Origin: Fibrobacter sp. UWT2
GTDB taxonomy: Bacteria > Fibrobacterota > Fibrobacteria > Fibrobacterales > Fibrobacteraceae
DNA length: 64,000 nucleotides
Assembly: GCF_900142545.1 (NCBI RefSeq)
Contig: NZ_FRBF01000007.1
Coordinates: forward strand, 1 to 64,000
Direction of reading: 5' to 3'
The notes below the pieces were generated by a model that did no database searches, had not been told where the DNA came from, and saw only the letters and a list, made by a program, of their open reading frames with translations. The translations under genes were made by a program, and so were the position numbers. Positions 27,957-37,329 of the stretch are shown here, piece by piece (positions within the stretch are counted from its first letter, which is position 1; the number at the start of each line of letters is the position of its first letter).

Positions 27957-28997
27957 ATGAAAACCTACGCATTTCCAGGCATTATAAACCAAGAAATCCT
28001 TGACATAGGGGCTCAGCAAGTCCCCTACATGCGCACAGCCGAATTCGGAGAAATCAACAAGGATTCAGAGAAATTGTTGCTAGAAATGATCCACTGCACC
28101 GGTGGCAGGACCATCATTTTTACCGGTTCCGGTACCGGAGCCATGAGTGCCGTTGTTGAAAACTACGTCTCAACAAAGAAAAAAGCGTTCGTCATAGACG
28201 GCGGTTCTTTTGGGCACCGCTGGAGCCAGCTTTGCGATTACTATGGTTGCGACCATGTCGACATGAAGCTCAATTTCGGAAGCGACATCGACTACGCCAA
28301 AATGGAATCCATGATTGCAGAATCCAAGCCCGACGTATTCCTTTGCCAGCACCACGAGACATCCAGCGGGCAGCTCTACGACCTCAAAAAAATCTCCGAC
28401 ATCTGTCACGCACACAATGTGTCCATTGTAGTCGATATTATCAGTACGTTCCTCGCCGAAGAACTGAACATGGACGAGCTCGACTTGGACATTTGCATCA
28501 CGTCAACGCAAAAAGGGCTAAATATTCCCCCTGGCCTTTCGATCCTGTTCTTCAACAAGAAATTGCTCTCTTACAATTTCGCCCACAAAGGCTATTACTG
28601 GGATTTTGAAGACAATTTCAAAAACCTGACTCGCGGTCAGACCCCCTTTAGCCCGGCAACAAGCATTTTCTTGCAACTGAACAAGCGACTGCACCAAATC
28701 AAGGAATACGGCCTTGAAAAAACTATCGCCGATGTCCAAGACAACGCCCGATACTTCCGCAAACTTGTTCAGGAAAAGGGTTGGAATATCCCCGCGCAGA
28801 ACCCATCCTATGCCATTACCGGTTTTGATGTTCCTAAGAACGGCGACAAGGTTTTCCGTGAAATGATCGAAAAATACGACACGTTCATTATGCCCGGAAG
28901 TCGTCCCGGTTTTTTCAGAGTATCTCACATGGGCATCCAAAGCCATGAAGACCTTGACAATCTTGTAACGCAAATCGAAAAAATCGTAAACGGATAA
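27957..28997 (+). CDS. Class V (PhnW/AGT-like) PLP aminotransferase
   Basis: The 346-residue protein is a fold-type I, class V aminotransferase: FTGSGTGAMSAVVENY binds PLP phosphate, HHETSSG contacts the cofactor, Asp160 (VSIVVDIIS) would bind the pyridine nitrogen, and Lys186 in TSTQKGLNIPPGLS forms the Schiff base. Closest known types are alanine-glyoxylate and 2-aminoethylphosphonate-pyruvate transaminases. Between a CDP-ligating fusion and LicD transferases it may place an amino group on a small phospho-aldehyde or ketone before CTP activation. No PEP mutase or phosphonopyruvate decarboxylase is in view, so a phosphonate route is unproven. Confidence 0.87.
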   Translation: MKTYAFPGIINQEILDIGAQQVPYMRTAEFGEINKDSEKLLLEMIHCTGGRTIIFTGSGTGAMSAVVENYVSTKKKAFVIDGGSFGHRWSQLCDYYGCDHVDMKLNFGSDIDYAKMESMIAESKPDVFLCQHHETSSGQLYDLKKISDICHAHNVSIVVDIISTFLAEELNMDELDLDICITSTQKGLNIPPGLSILFFNKKLLSYNFAHKGYYWDFEDNFKNLTRGQTPFSPATSIFLQLNKRLHQIKEYGLEKTIADVQDNARYFRKLVQEKGWNIPAQNPSYAITGFDVPKNGDKVFREMIEKYDTFIMPGSRPGFFRVSHMGIQSHEDLDNLVTQIEKIVNG

Positions 28998-29001
28998 CAA
29001 G

Positions 29002-29820
29002 ATGAAAGAGCTGACCCTGAAAGACGTGCAGAATGAATGTCTAAACATTCTTATTGAAGTCGACTCCTTTTGCAAGAAGAACGGCATTCAGTATTCCCTC
29101 GCCTACGGGACTCTGCTCGGTGCGATTCGCCACAAAGGATTTATTCCTTGGGACGACGACATCGATATTCTCATGACCCGTCCCAATTACGAAAAATTCA
29201 AACAGATCTACAAGCCGTCCAAGGGATTCGCCTTCGTCGAAGGCAAGGACAGCTACATCGCTCTACCTCGCGTTTGCGATACCGAACGGACGATCTTCAA
29301 GTCCACCCTTCCATGGGCTCCTGACGATAACCTCGGTGTTTGGATCGATATTTTCCCTATCGACGGCGTCGAAGACGACAGGAATCTGTTTAAAAAACGC
29401 ATGATAAAAAATGCAGAGCTATACAAGAAGCAGCTTGCCGCACGCAGGTCCATTCCCAAGCTGTCGCTGAAAAAATCTTTTGTCCAGAATTTGAAGCTCA
29501 TTTGCCGTAAGATAAAATACTGTAACCTGTCCCTTTCTAAAATCAACAACGCCATACTCCAGCAGTGCATGGAAAACCCTTTCGGGAGTACAAGCCATTG
29601 CAGCCAGCTCGTCTGCACCACGTCTCTTGACAAACAATACTACAGCAAGGCTATCTTTGACGATTACGTTGAAGTTGAATTTGAAGGCCGCCGTTTTTCC
29701 GCCGTTCGCGACTGGGATGCAGTCCTTAAACTAAATTACGGTTCGTACATGCAGCTCCCTCCTGTCGAAGACCAGGTACAACACAGCAGCGACCATACAA
29801 AATTTTTCTGGAAAGAATAA
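29002..29820 (+). CDS. LicD-family phosphotransferase, copy 1
   Basis: This is a 272-residue LicD protein. LicD enzymes move a phospho-alcohol (phosphocholine in the founding cases) from a CDP donor to a glycan, using a nucleotidyltransferase-like fold. The core YGTLLGAIRHKGFIPWDDDI is intact, with metal-binding DDDID at 51-55, followed by PNYEKF and WIDIFPIDGVEDD. It starts 4 nt after the aminotransferase stop, and its stop overlaps the next start (TAATG at 29820). Acceptor sugar unknown. Confidence 0.9.
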   Translation: MKELTLKDVQNECLNILIEVDSFCKKNGIQYSLAYGTLLGAIRHKGFIPWDDDIDILMTRPNYEKFKQIYKPSKGFAFVEGKDSYIALPRVCDTERTIFKSTLPWAPDDNLGVWIDIFPIDGVEDDRNLFKKRMIKNAELYKKQLAARRSIPKLSLKKSFVQNLKLICRKIKYCNLSLSKINNAILQQCMENPFGSTSHCSQLVCTTSLDKQYYSKAIFDDYVEVEFEGRRFSAVRDWDAVLKLNYGSYMQLPPVEDQVQHSSDHTKFFWKE

Positions 29821-30623
29821 TGAAATCTATTTCCATTGACGAAATGAAGTCCATGCAAAAGGACATCCTCAAAGATGTCCACGCATTTTGTCAAAACAAC
29901 AACCTGCGCTACACACTCATTTTCGGTTCGCTGCTAGGAGCAATCCGCCATAAGGGCTACATTCCCTGGGATGACGACATAGACATCGCCATGCCCCGCC
30001 CCGATTACGAGAAATTTGTCAAGGAATACCGACATGAATACTTCCATGTCTACGATTATCGTACTGACAAAGACTATCACAACCCTTATGCGAAGGTTGC
30101 CGACACCCGAACGATTCTCGAAGAAGACATCGATATGAAAAACATCGGCATAAACATCGATGTGTTTCCTTTCGACTATATGTTCGACACTAAAGAAGAA
30201 TGCGTATCCTTCATGAATTCGCTAAACCGAATCAAGCGACTATTCCGCATAAAGCTGGTAAAACCGAACAAGAAGAATTCCTGGTGGAAGCGCATCTTGA
30301 TTCGTTGCGCAAAGATTTTCACCATTCCCGTTTCTATGAAACGGCTGACCGAAAAAGAATACCAAAAGATAGCGACGTTAACCCATAGCGACGCAAAGTT
30401 CGTAGGTTTGCCCATCGATCCAGAAATTGATGCCGCCTACAGGTCGATTTATCCTCGGAAAATGTTCGAGAACTTTGTAAAGCAGCCGTTTGACGAAGAA
30501 GAGTTCATGGTCACAGCCGATTACGACCAATGGCTCACGCAAATGTACGGAGATTACATGACTCCGCCCAAAGGGGCTCAACGCACGTCGCCACACGCCC
30601 TGAGCAAAATCTATTGGATTTAA
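29820..30623 (+). CDS. LicD-family phosphotransferase, copy 2
   Basis: This 267-residue LicD protein is clearly related to copy 1: FGSLLGAIRHKGYIPWDDDI, DDDID at 51-55, PDYEKF, and INIDVFPFDYMFD. The catalytic acidic residues are kept. It is coupled to copy 1 by a one-base overlap, and 16 nt separate it from copy 3. Two intact, divergent copies suggest either two acceptor sites or two donors on the same glycan rather than a recent tandem duplication. Confidence 0.9.
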   Translation: MKSISIDEMKSMQKDILKDVHAFCQNNNLRYTLIFGSLLGAIRHKGYIPWDDDIDIAMPRPDYEKFVKEYRHEYFHVYDYRTDKDYHNPYAKVADTRTILEEDIDMKNIGINIDVFPFDYMFDTKEECVSFMNSLNRIKRLFRIKLVKPNKKNSWWKRILIRCAKIFTIPVSMKRLTEKEYQKIATLTHSDAKFVGLPIDPEIDAAYRSIYPRKMFENFVKQPFDEEEFMVTADYDQWLTQMYGDYMTPPKGAQRTSPHALSKIYWI

Positions 30624-30639
30624 TTACAGAAGGAACATC

Positions 30640-31362
30640 ATGGGAATTGCACATAAAATTTATAGCCTCCTTGGCGGTAAAAAGGGCTCTTTTCTGCAAC
30701 AAAAATGGTCCAACTATTGCAAGAAAAAAGAACGCAAAAGACTGCAGAAGCTATTGCAAGAATACGGAATGGAAGCCTTGCAAGCATTCAAGGACGCTTG
30801 CACCGAATGTTCTAAGGATTATTGGCTTGAATTCGGCACGCTTTTGGGTGCCGTACGAGAAAAATCCTTCATCCGCCACGATTTCGATCTTGATGTAGGC
30901 ATGCCTGCAGACGCATATACCGACGAATTCGAAAAAGTCCTGCTCTCCAAGGGATTTGTCAAAGATCATTTTTTCTACCTTGTAAATGTCAAAAGCAACG
31001 AAAAAACTCCATCAGAGCACGCCTTCTTCTACAAGGGCATTCCCTTTGACATTTTCCTCCGGTTTCATCAGGGAGATGCTTTCAAGACATACAGCTTCAA
31101 TGTTGGCGAAGGATGCGCCATCTCGGTAACAAAAGAATACACATTCAGCGTCAAGGAACCCCTTTCGAAAGTCTTTATTAACGGACTTGAATTGAACGCT
31201 CCTGCAGATCCGACGGAAAATCTATCTACATACTATGGGGAAAATTTCATGACGCCGGACCCTAATTGCACCGAGAACAAAAGGAAAAACACCCATATCA
31301 AACGTTACAGCCCCGATGAATTTACGGGCATTCTAATTCGCTGTTCTAAGAATGTCCAATAA
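30640..31362 (+). CDS. Divergent LicD-family protein, copy 3
   Basis: This 240-residue protein has the LicD core in altered form: EFGTLLGAVREKSFIRHDFD, with DFDLD at 81-85 in place of DDDID, and GIPFDIFLRF in place of the usual DIFP segment. A basic N-terminal extension of about 50 residues (QQKWSNYCKKKERKRLQKLL) may form an amphipathic helix. A GAAGGAAC site precedes the ATG. Acidic residues D81, D83 and D85 remain, so activity is possible, perhaps with another donor or acceptor. Its 3' end overlaps the flippase start by 11 nt. Confidence 0.8.
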   Translation: MGIAHKIYSLLGGKKGSFLQQKWSNYCKKKERKRLQKLLQEYGMEALQAFKDACTECSKDYWLEFGTLLGAVREKSFIRHDFDLDVGMPADAYTDEFEKVLLSKGFVKDHFFYLVNVKSNEKTPSEHAFFYKGIPFDIFLRFHQGDAFKTYSFNVGEGCAISVTKEYTFSVKEPLSKVFINGLELNAPADPTENLSTYYGENFMTPDPNCTENKRKNTHIKRYSPDEFTGILIRCSKNVQ

Positions 31363-32791
31363 AGCAAACACACCATTTTGGGCTACAATCTGGAGCCTTT
31401 TAGAAAGGCTTTCTTCCCAGATTGTCAGCTTCTTTATCGGCATCGTCCTTGCTCGACTCCTATCGCCCACCGAATACGGCATTGTCGGGCTTACCACCAT
31501 ATTCATTTCTCTTTCCAACACCTTCGTTGACGCAGGCTTTGCCAACGGACTTATACGCAAGATAGATCGCTCCGAAAAGGATCTTTCTACAGCATTCTAT
31601 TTTAACGTTGTCATAGGCCTGTTCGCTTATGCCATCCTATGGTTCTGTTCGCCCCTTATCGCAAACTTCTTCGACGAGCCCCTACTCATTCCGCTCGTAA
31701 AGATTATTGGCCTAAGCGTTTTCTTGAATTCCCTTTGCATTGTCCAGAACGCGATTCTCACAAGCCAACTGAACATAAGGCTACAGACCATCATTGGCTT
31801 TTGCGGTCAACTTCCTGCCGGTCTCATCGCCATTGCCTTGGCATATAACGGATGGGGCGTTTACGCTCTGGCCTTGCAAACCGTTCTCGCCGCGTTCATC
31901 AAGACCGTTCTCCTCTGGATTTTCGCAAAATGGCGTCCGCATGAAGGATTCAGCAAGGATTCCTTCCGCTACCTCTTTAATTTTGGTTCGAAGCTGCTTG
32001 GAGCGAACCTTATCGGCACCGTTTTCAACGAGATATACTCCGTTATTATCGGAAAGTTCTTCACGAAATCAGAACTAGGGCTTTTTTCCAAAGCCAATGG
32101 CTTGAGTTGCAACGTAAATTCCGTCAGTTCCGGCATCATCCAAAAAGTAGCGCTGCCTGTCCTAGCCAAATACCAAAACAGCATCAGCGATCTTCGCGAC
32201 CATTTCCGCGAAGTCATGCGGCTTCTTTCGATGATCATATCCCCGCTTACAGCAATTTTGTGCTTTACCGGCAGAGACATCATTATCTTCCTCTGGACAG
32301 ACAAATGGCTGCCGGCCGTCATTTTTTTCCAGGTCCTTGTCGCAGGAACCATGTGGAATCCCATTGGTCAGCTAAGCCTCAGCCTGCTCCAGGTGGTAAA
32401 TAGAACAGGGCTTATCCTAAAACTCGAATTTCCCAAGAAATCCATTTACGTTGTCATCATTGCAATCGGGTTCCAATATGGCGTCATCGGTATCGCTGTA
32501 GCGCACTTTTTCATCAATCTGGTCGGATCGGCCATCAACCTCTATCCAACCAAAAAAATCTTGCAATACAGCTACATGTTGCAGATACTGGATTTGGTGA
32601 AGTACATGATTATAGCCTACCCCATTGCCTGGGCCGTCACAAGGATTTTCCAGACTGACATCCACCTGCTAAACATCATTTTGTCTACGGCAGTCTATGT
32701 TCCGGCTTACTGCCTTGTACTCTACTTGATCCGCGACGCAATCGCCCTGAAATATTTCAACAAGATTTTGGCAAAATTCAAGAAAAAGTAA
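31352..32791 (+). CDS. Wzx-like polysaccharide flippase (MOP superfamily)
   Basis: The 479-residue protein begins with LLERLSSQIVSFFIGIVLAR followed by LLSPTEYGIVGL, the start of PST/Wzx-type flippases (WzxC-like), and shows twelve to fourteen hydrophobic segments. It would move an undecaprenyl-linked repeat unit to the periplasmic side of the inner membrane. It is the last gene of the LicD operon and ends 3 nt from the convergent Wzy-like gene. This links the phospho-decoration enzymes to export of a lipid-linked glycan. Confidence 0.9.
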   Translation: MSNKANTPFWATIWSLLERLSSQIVSFFIGIVLARLLSPTEYGIVGLTTIFISLSNTFVDAGFANGLIRKIDRSEKDLSTAFYFNVVIGLFAYAILWFCSPLIANFFDEPLLIPLVKIIGLSVFLNSLCIVQNAILTSQLNIRLQTIIGFCGQLPAGLIAIALAYNGWGVYALALQTVLAAFIKTVLLWIFAKWRPHEGFSKDSFRYLFNFGSKLLGANLIGTVFNEIYSVIIGKFFTKSELGLFSKANGLSCNVNSVSSGIIQKVALPVLAKYQNSISDLRDHFREVMRLLSMIISPLTAILCFTGRDIIIFLWTDKWLPAVIFFQVLVAGTMWNPIGQLSLSLLQVVNRTGLILKLEFPKKSIYVVIIAIGFQYGVIGIAVAHFFINLVGSAINLYPTKKILQYSYMLQILDLVKYMIIAYPIAWAVTRIFQTDIHLLNIILSTAVYVPAYCLVLYLIRDAIALKYFNKILAKFKKK

Positions 32792-32794
32792 CCG

Positions 32795-34030
32795 TTACTC
32801 TTCGGTCTTTTCGGAGAATTCATGAGTCTTGATCAACATCATGCAAAGGATAAAGAAGTAGTTCAAATCCAAGCCAAGGAATGTCGATAAAGTGTAGCCG
32901 ACAATGACAGCCATGGGCAAAGCCCAACGTCCCTTGCCCAATACCGGTTTGAGACTCTTGACCATGTACACAATGCAGACGGTATAGGCTATAGCGCCCA
33001 AAAGGCCAAAGTCAACCAACAACTGCAGCCATATACTTTCAGCACCCAGCAAGTCCGCATCCACCGCCTTGACAAAGGTCCATGTGTAGGCGTAACCGCT
33101 TCCCCAAATCGGCGAGTTCAAGAAGAAGGGAACAATCACAGCGAACTGCATCAAGCGCATATCCAGACTGCTGCCTGCCACCGCCGTATCCGAATGAATA
33201 AAAGAATCTATCAGCGTCAGCATCCAATCACCTAAAATAAAGATAGCGCCACCAATCAGGCCAATCTTGAAAAGCATGAATTTCCCTTCTTTCATCACGA
33301 CATTCATGATCGGGAACAACAAAATAAACACAGCGGCAAACACGGAACGCGAACCTGTCAACCAAGGCATGACCAAACAAGCCACCATGAGCATCTGTAT
33401 ATAGGGGTTTTTGCTCTTGGTCATATCACGGAATTGGAACAGGAAATATCCAAAAGCTCCTAGAGCCAAGCCCATAGACATCGGGGTATTGTAGACACTC
33501 TGCAATCGTTTCAGGCCAAAACGGACTTCCGTATAATTCAGAACGTTCTCGTTGACAATCCTCATCGTTATGATTTTTTCCAATATGGGATTCTCGCCAA
33601 GAGCCAATTCCACCAGGGCATACACAATGCAGAATGCCATATAGATGGCAAAGCCGTACACGAGCACATTCAAATCACGTTTTTCTTCAAGAGCGCACCA
33701 AACCACAAACGGATAAACATAAACCGTATTCAAAATAAATATACAACTCGGCCAATGCGGTTCCCCCAAAAGGTTCGTCACCACATAAGATGCCAGGACA
33801 CATAAACTAGGCACCCAAAAAGGATATGTACGGATTTTCGCTATAAAATTAGTCTTGATGGGCAACAAGACCGTCAGTCCCAAGCAGCAGAAATCGAGAA
33901 TCGAAACATACTGTCCGTCAACCGCCGGGAACATATGAAGAAGCAACGCAAAAGGAGCCAACAGCAAAGCCGCCAGGCGATAATTCAACAGGGCTAAAAC
34001 CCAGAAAGCTCCTATCAAGTAATAAATCAT
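32795..34030 (-). CDS. Wzy/O-antigen ligase-like polymerase
   Basis: This 411-residue membrane protein has ten to twelve hydrophobic segments and a large periplasmic loop (about 165-215), with the LTGSRSVFAAVF segment typical of Wzy/WaaL-type proteins. It probably polymerises lipid-linked repeat units or ligates the chain. The ATG at 34030 overlaps the upstream GT2 stop as ATGA, so it is preferred to the frame opening at 34066. Polymerase and ligase cannot be told apart from sequence alone, but the Wzx-like flippase nearby favours polymerase. Confidence 0.8.
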   Translation of the reverse strand: MIYYLIGAFWVLALLNYRLAALLLAPFALLLHMFPAVDGQYVSILDFCCLGLTVLLPIKTNFIAKIRTYPFWVPSLCVLASYVVTNLLGEPHWPSCIFILNTVYVYPFVVWCALEEKRDLNVLVYGFAIYMAFCIVYALVELALGENPILEKIITMRIVNENVLNYTEVRFGLKRLQSVYNTPMSMGLALGAFGYFLFQFRDMTKSKNPYIQMLMVACLVMPWLTGSRSVFAAVFILLFPIMNVVMKEGKFMLFKIGLIGGAIFILGDWMLTLIDSFIHSDTAVAGSSLDMRLMQFAVIVPFFLNSPIWGSGYAYTWTFVKAVDADLLGAESIWLQLLVDFGLLGAIAYTVCIVYMVKSLKPVLGKGRWALPMAVIVGYTLSTFLGLDLNYFFILCMMLIKTHEFSEKTEE

Positions 34031-35046
34031 TGTTTCTTCTGCCCCCCCTTCATGTTCAATGCCCAATAAACGCCCTGGAACAGGCGACGGATACCGAACA
34101 CCATTTTATAGGGTAACCCTTTAGCGATGCAATATAGGAAAATCTTGTCCTTCTTCCGAACAACCGATTTTTCACGCAAGCCAAACTGATAACGACAAAT
34201 ATCTTCTACCAGCGAAGGAATTTTCGACTTCAGGGCAGGATCTTTTCCCTTTTCGACTTTCGCGAGGAAATTGAAACTACTCACCGCAAGCCTTGCTACA
34301 GCGACATCTTCAAGCAAAAAAGCTTTTGCCGCCACAGCATTCTTTCTCAATTCGTCAATCAAGGTAAACTGAGACAGATTCACGGCAGAATTGACAATGC
34401 TTCCCTGACGTTGGCGATAATGGTAAGAACATTTCCCTGTCAGGGCGCAACGTTCTATCTTGGTAAAAATATTTCGGGCCACGGGAATATCTTCGAATGC
34501 CTGGGTCGGATACTTCAAATCCGGAATCAAGTCCTTGCGATACAACTTATTCCAAGCCCATGCCGTCAACTTGCCATTAAAGAAATTGCGACGGACATCG
34601 GAGGCGTCCCAGCAGGAGCATTCAGCGGCAAACGTTTCGTATTCAGTAGGCCAGCCACATTCCCAATCCACAAAGACATTGCAAACAGCAACGGGAGCTT
34701 TATACTGCAGGCAGGATTCCAGAAGTTCCTGGAACATGTCCGGTTCGCACCAGTCATCGCTATCGACAAAACCGATATAGTCACCCGTGGCAACAACAAG
34801 GCCCGCATTGCGGGCATCACCAAGGCCGCCGTTCTTCTTATGGATGACTTTGATTCTTGAATCCTTTGTCGCCCACAAGTCGCACATTTCGGCGCAACGG
34901 TCCGGAGAACCATCGTCGACTAGAATAATTTCCAAGTTTCGGTAAGTCTGCTGGACAATACTTTCAACGCATTGATCCAAATAGGTTTCCACCTTATAGA
35001 CCGGAATAACGACTGAAATCAGAGGCAAATCCTGAGTCATCGGCAT
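34027..35046 (-). CDS. GT2-family glycosyltransferase
   Basis: The 339-residue protein has a GT-A domain: ISVVIPVYKVETYLDQCVES, EIILVDDGSPDRCAEMCD and GLGDARNAGLVVATGDYIGF followed by VDSDDW (the DxD metal site). It uses a nucleotide sugar to extend a growing glycan by inversion. C-terminal helices are basic and probably membrane-associated. Its ATG overlaps the upstream GT4 stop (TAATG at 35046), and its stop overlaps the polymerase start. Donor and acceptor unknown. Confidence 0.92.
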   Translation of the reverse strand: MPMTQDLPLISVVIPVYKVETYLDQCVESIVQQTYRNLEIILVDDGSPDRCAEMCDLWATKDSRIKVIHKKNGGLGDARNAGLVVATGDYIGFVDSDDWCEPDMFQELLESCLQYKAPVAVCNVFVDWECGWPTEYETFAAECSCWDASDVRRNFFNGKLTAWAWNKLYRKDLIPDLKYPTQAFEDIPVARNIFTKIERCALTGKCSYHYRQRQGSIVNSAVNLSQFTLIDELRKNAVAAKAFLLEDVAVARLAVSSFNFLAKVEKGKDPALKSKIPSLVEDICRYQFGLREKSVVRKKDKIFLYCIAKGLPYKMVFGIRRLFQGVYWALNMKGGQKKQ

Positions 35047-36224
35047 TAACCATAAACAGACATCATCTGTTCCAAGTAATCGTCCTTGGAAAAATGCTGA
35101 CGGAGAGGTTTCACGTCAAAGGAATAGTCTCCGGAAAACATCTTGCGGATTTTCGCTTCAAGATCTTCGGCGTTACCCATCTCAAAAAGTTCGCCGGTCT
35201 TTCCCGGTTCGATCAGTTCGGGAATTCCGCCGATGTTTGCACCCAGCACGGGAGTTCCGAGGCAAAGCGGTTCAATTACCGAGAACGGGTTGTTTTCGTA
35301 CCATTCGCTGGGCACCACGCTGAACTTTGACTTGAGCAGCACGGATTTGCAAGTTTCCCAGTCGCTGTGTCCCATAAACCTAATCTGCTTTGCCGATGCG
35401 TATTTCGCCTTGAGTTCGTCCTCGAGCGGACCCGTACCGAGCACATAGAGAGTCGCCTCAATTTTCGACGCCACGCGCAGCAGGGTTTCGGCACCCTTTT
35501 CGTTGGAGAGACGTCCCACGAAGCAGTAGGAATTTTCGCGTTCCACCGGCCCATGTGCAAATTTCGATTCATCAACAAAATTATGGAGAGCAACCAGCTT
35601 CGAAGCATCGAAACCGCCCTGTTCCATTTTCTGTTTCATGAAATGGCTCGGGCAAATAAACTTGTCCACGCAACGTTCCAGACGTTCGCGGTTCCACGCC
35701 ACGGCTTCTTTCTCGGCAATCTTGCTTGCAAGCCAGTTGTTCTTGAGGCATTTTTTCGCGGTGCAGTTCCGCTTGTCGCCACCGACGCAGTCTTCACAGA
35801 TTTTACCGTTGCAGAGGCACGTATAGGCGGGGCAAACCAGCTTGTAGTCGTGCAGAGTCCACACCACCTTGATGCCGCGCGAGTGAGCAATTTCGGCCAT
35901 TACAGGCGAAAGTTGCGTATGGATGTTGTTCAGGTGCAGCACGTCGGGCTTAAATTTATCGAGCAGCGCGGTAAATTTCTTTACGGTTTCTGCATCGCCA
36001 AACGGACGCTTGAACGCCTTGAGAAAAGCGACTGGTTTCTTCGGAGAAAAGGCGACCTCGCTCGGCCAGTAGCTTTTCCATTCGCTGTCCTGGTTTTCGG
36101 GATAGTCCATCGCAAAGAAAGCGACCTCGTGCCCCGATGCCTTGAGCAGGTTTTCCAGTTCTATAGAATAAACGCAATCACCACCGCGACGGTAGTAGAA
36201 CTTGTTTGCAAGCAGAATTCGCAT
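35046..36224 (-). CDS. GT4-family glycosyltransferase
   Basis: This 392-residue GT-B enzyme begins MRILLANKFYYRRGGDCVYS with the glycine-rich loop (RRGGD). The donor half has CFVGRLSNEKGAETLLRVAS and SEWYENNPFSVIEPLCLGTP (the EX7E region). A cysteine-rich stretch (CPAYTCLCNGKICEDCVGG, about 130-150) may bind a metal and is common in a GT4 subgroup. It is followed by GT2 and preceded by the radical SAM gene 10 nt away. Confidence 0.9.
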   Translation of the reverse strand: MRILLANKFYYRRGGDCVYSIELENLLKASGHEVAFFAMDYPENQDSEWKSYWPSEVAFSPKKPVAFLKAFKRPFGDAETVKKFTALLDKFKPDVLHLNNIHTQLSPVMAEIAHSRGIKVVWTLHDYKLVCPAYTCLCNGKICEDCVGGDKRNCTAKKCLKNNWLASKIAEKEAVAWNRERLERCVDKFICPSHFMKQKMEQGGFDASKLVALHNFVDESKFAHGPVERENSYCFVGRLSNEKGAETLLRVASKIEATLYVLGTGPLEDELKAKYASAKQIRFMGHSDWETCKSVLLKSKFSVVPSEWYENNPFSVIEPLCLGTPVLGANIGGIPELIEPGKTGELFEMGNAEDLEAKIRKMFSGDYSFDVKPLRQHFSKDDYLEQMMSVYG

Positions 36225-36234
36225 CGTGCGCTCA

Positions 36235-37329
36235 CTACCTTTCGATTCTCAGGTCGCCCTGACGCGGATCCTGGCCGACATCAAATGTCGGGAACTTGGA
36301 GCAATCGATTTCCTTGCCGAACAGGCTCTTGAGTTTCGCCGTGAGCACCCACGGGGCCACGTGCGCAATGTACTTTTTCATCACCGGAGCGGCAGTACCC
36401 ACCATCCAGCAATTCTTGGGGCAGGTACGCACTTTTTCGCGCACCTTCTGCGCCTGTTCGCTGAACCAGATTTCCTCGAAATTCTTCGCATTATGGATGT
36501 TGCCCATGCTTTCTTGCCAGTAGCGCGGTTCAAGACCGTTGCAGGGGTATACTTCGCCCCACGGGTCGGTAAAGAAGTTCACGGAACCCGCCTCGCAAGG
36601 GAGCATTCGCTTGCCGCCCTGGATGTACTTGATGAGGCCCAGGTTGAAGAAAGCGCGGAACCAAGACTTCGGGTGATTTTCCTTGAGGAGGCGGTTCACC
36701 AGCTTGCCGATATTGTCGCAGAGTTCTTCCTTGTTACTGATCTGGTTGTCTTCCTTGTGGAAGTAGTAGCTGTTATGGAAGGCGGCCGTCGCGAATTCGA
36801 AATTCATCGAAAGGGCAAGTTCGTAAAGCGGAATCAAGTCGTTGCTGTTCCAGTTGCTGAGCGTCTGGCCAAAGCCGATATCCTTTACGCCCATTTCATG
36901 CAGGGTCTTGAGCGTCTTCATGCCGCGTTCAAAGCCGTCGTCGCGGCCGCGCAAGAAGTTATTCGTGCCTTCGAGGCCTTCGATACTCACGCGGATGCCG
37001 ATATTCGGGAAACGTTCGGCAAGTTTGATGACGCGGTCCACCCACCAACCACTCGTACTAATCACGATGCGCGGAGCCTTGGTGTAAAGGACTTCGACAA
37101 TATCTTCCAGGTCCTGGCGGATAAACGGTTCACCACCGGTCACATTCGCAAACTTGAGCTGCGGCAGGATTTCCAAATCCTTCGCCTGGACTTCTTCACT
37201 TTTCTTGGTCGGATTTTTCCAGATGTTGCACATCTTGCAACGCATCTGACAACGATAAGTCGTAATCACCGACACGTCCGTCGGCATCTGAATCTTAGAA
37301 TTACAATGACTACAATTCGAGCAAGACAT
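36235..37329 (-). CDS. Radical SAM protein with SPASM-like C-terminus
   Basis: The 364-residue protein carries the radical SAM motif CQMRCKMC (C27, C31, C34), which binds the [4Fe-4S] cluster that cleaves SAM, followed by NVTGGEPF. Ahead of it is CSNCSHC (C3, C6, C9), a possible extra metal site. C-terminal cysteines (CEAGS, YPCNG, CPKNC) resemble a SPASM or twitch auxiliary cluster. Such proteins modify peptides or sugars. It lies inside a glycan operon with no precursor peptide seen, so sugar or lipid modification is favoured, but the substrate is unknown. Confidence 0.85.
   Translation of the reverse strand: MSCSNCSHCNSKIQMPTDVSVITTYRCQMRCKMCNIWKNPTKKSEEVQAKDLEILPQLKFANVTGGEPFIRQDLEDIVEVLYTKAPRIVISTSGWWVDRVIKLAERFPNIGIRVSIEGLEGTNNFLRGRDDGFERGMKTLKTLHEMGVKDIGFGQTLSNWNSNDLIPLYELALSMNFEFATAAFHNSYYFHKEDNQISNKEELCDNIGKLVNRLLKENHPKSWFRAFFNLGLIKYIQGGKRMLPCEAGSVNFFTDPWGEVYPCNGLEPRYWQESMGNIHNAKNFEEIWFSEQAQKVREKVRTCPKNCWMVGTAAPVMKKYIAHVAPWVLTAKLKSLFGKEIDCSKFPTFDVGQDPRQGDLRIER

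Noticed and set aside
27957-28997. Complete phosphonate (aminoethylphosphonate) pathway
   Set aside because: The aminotransferase resembles PhnW, but no PEP mutase or phosphonopyruvate decarboxylase is visible, so the pathway cannot be claimed.
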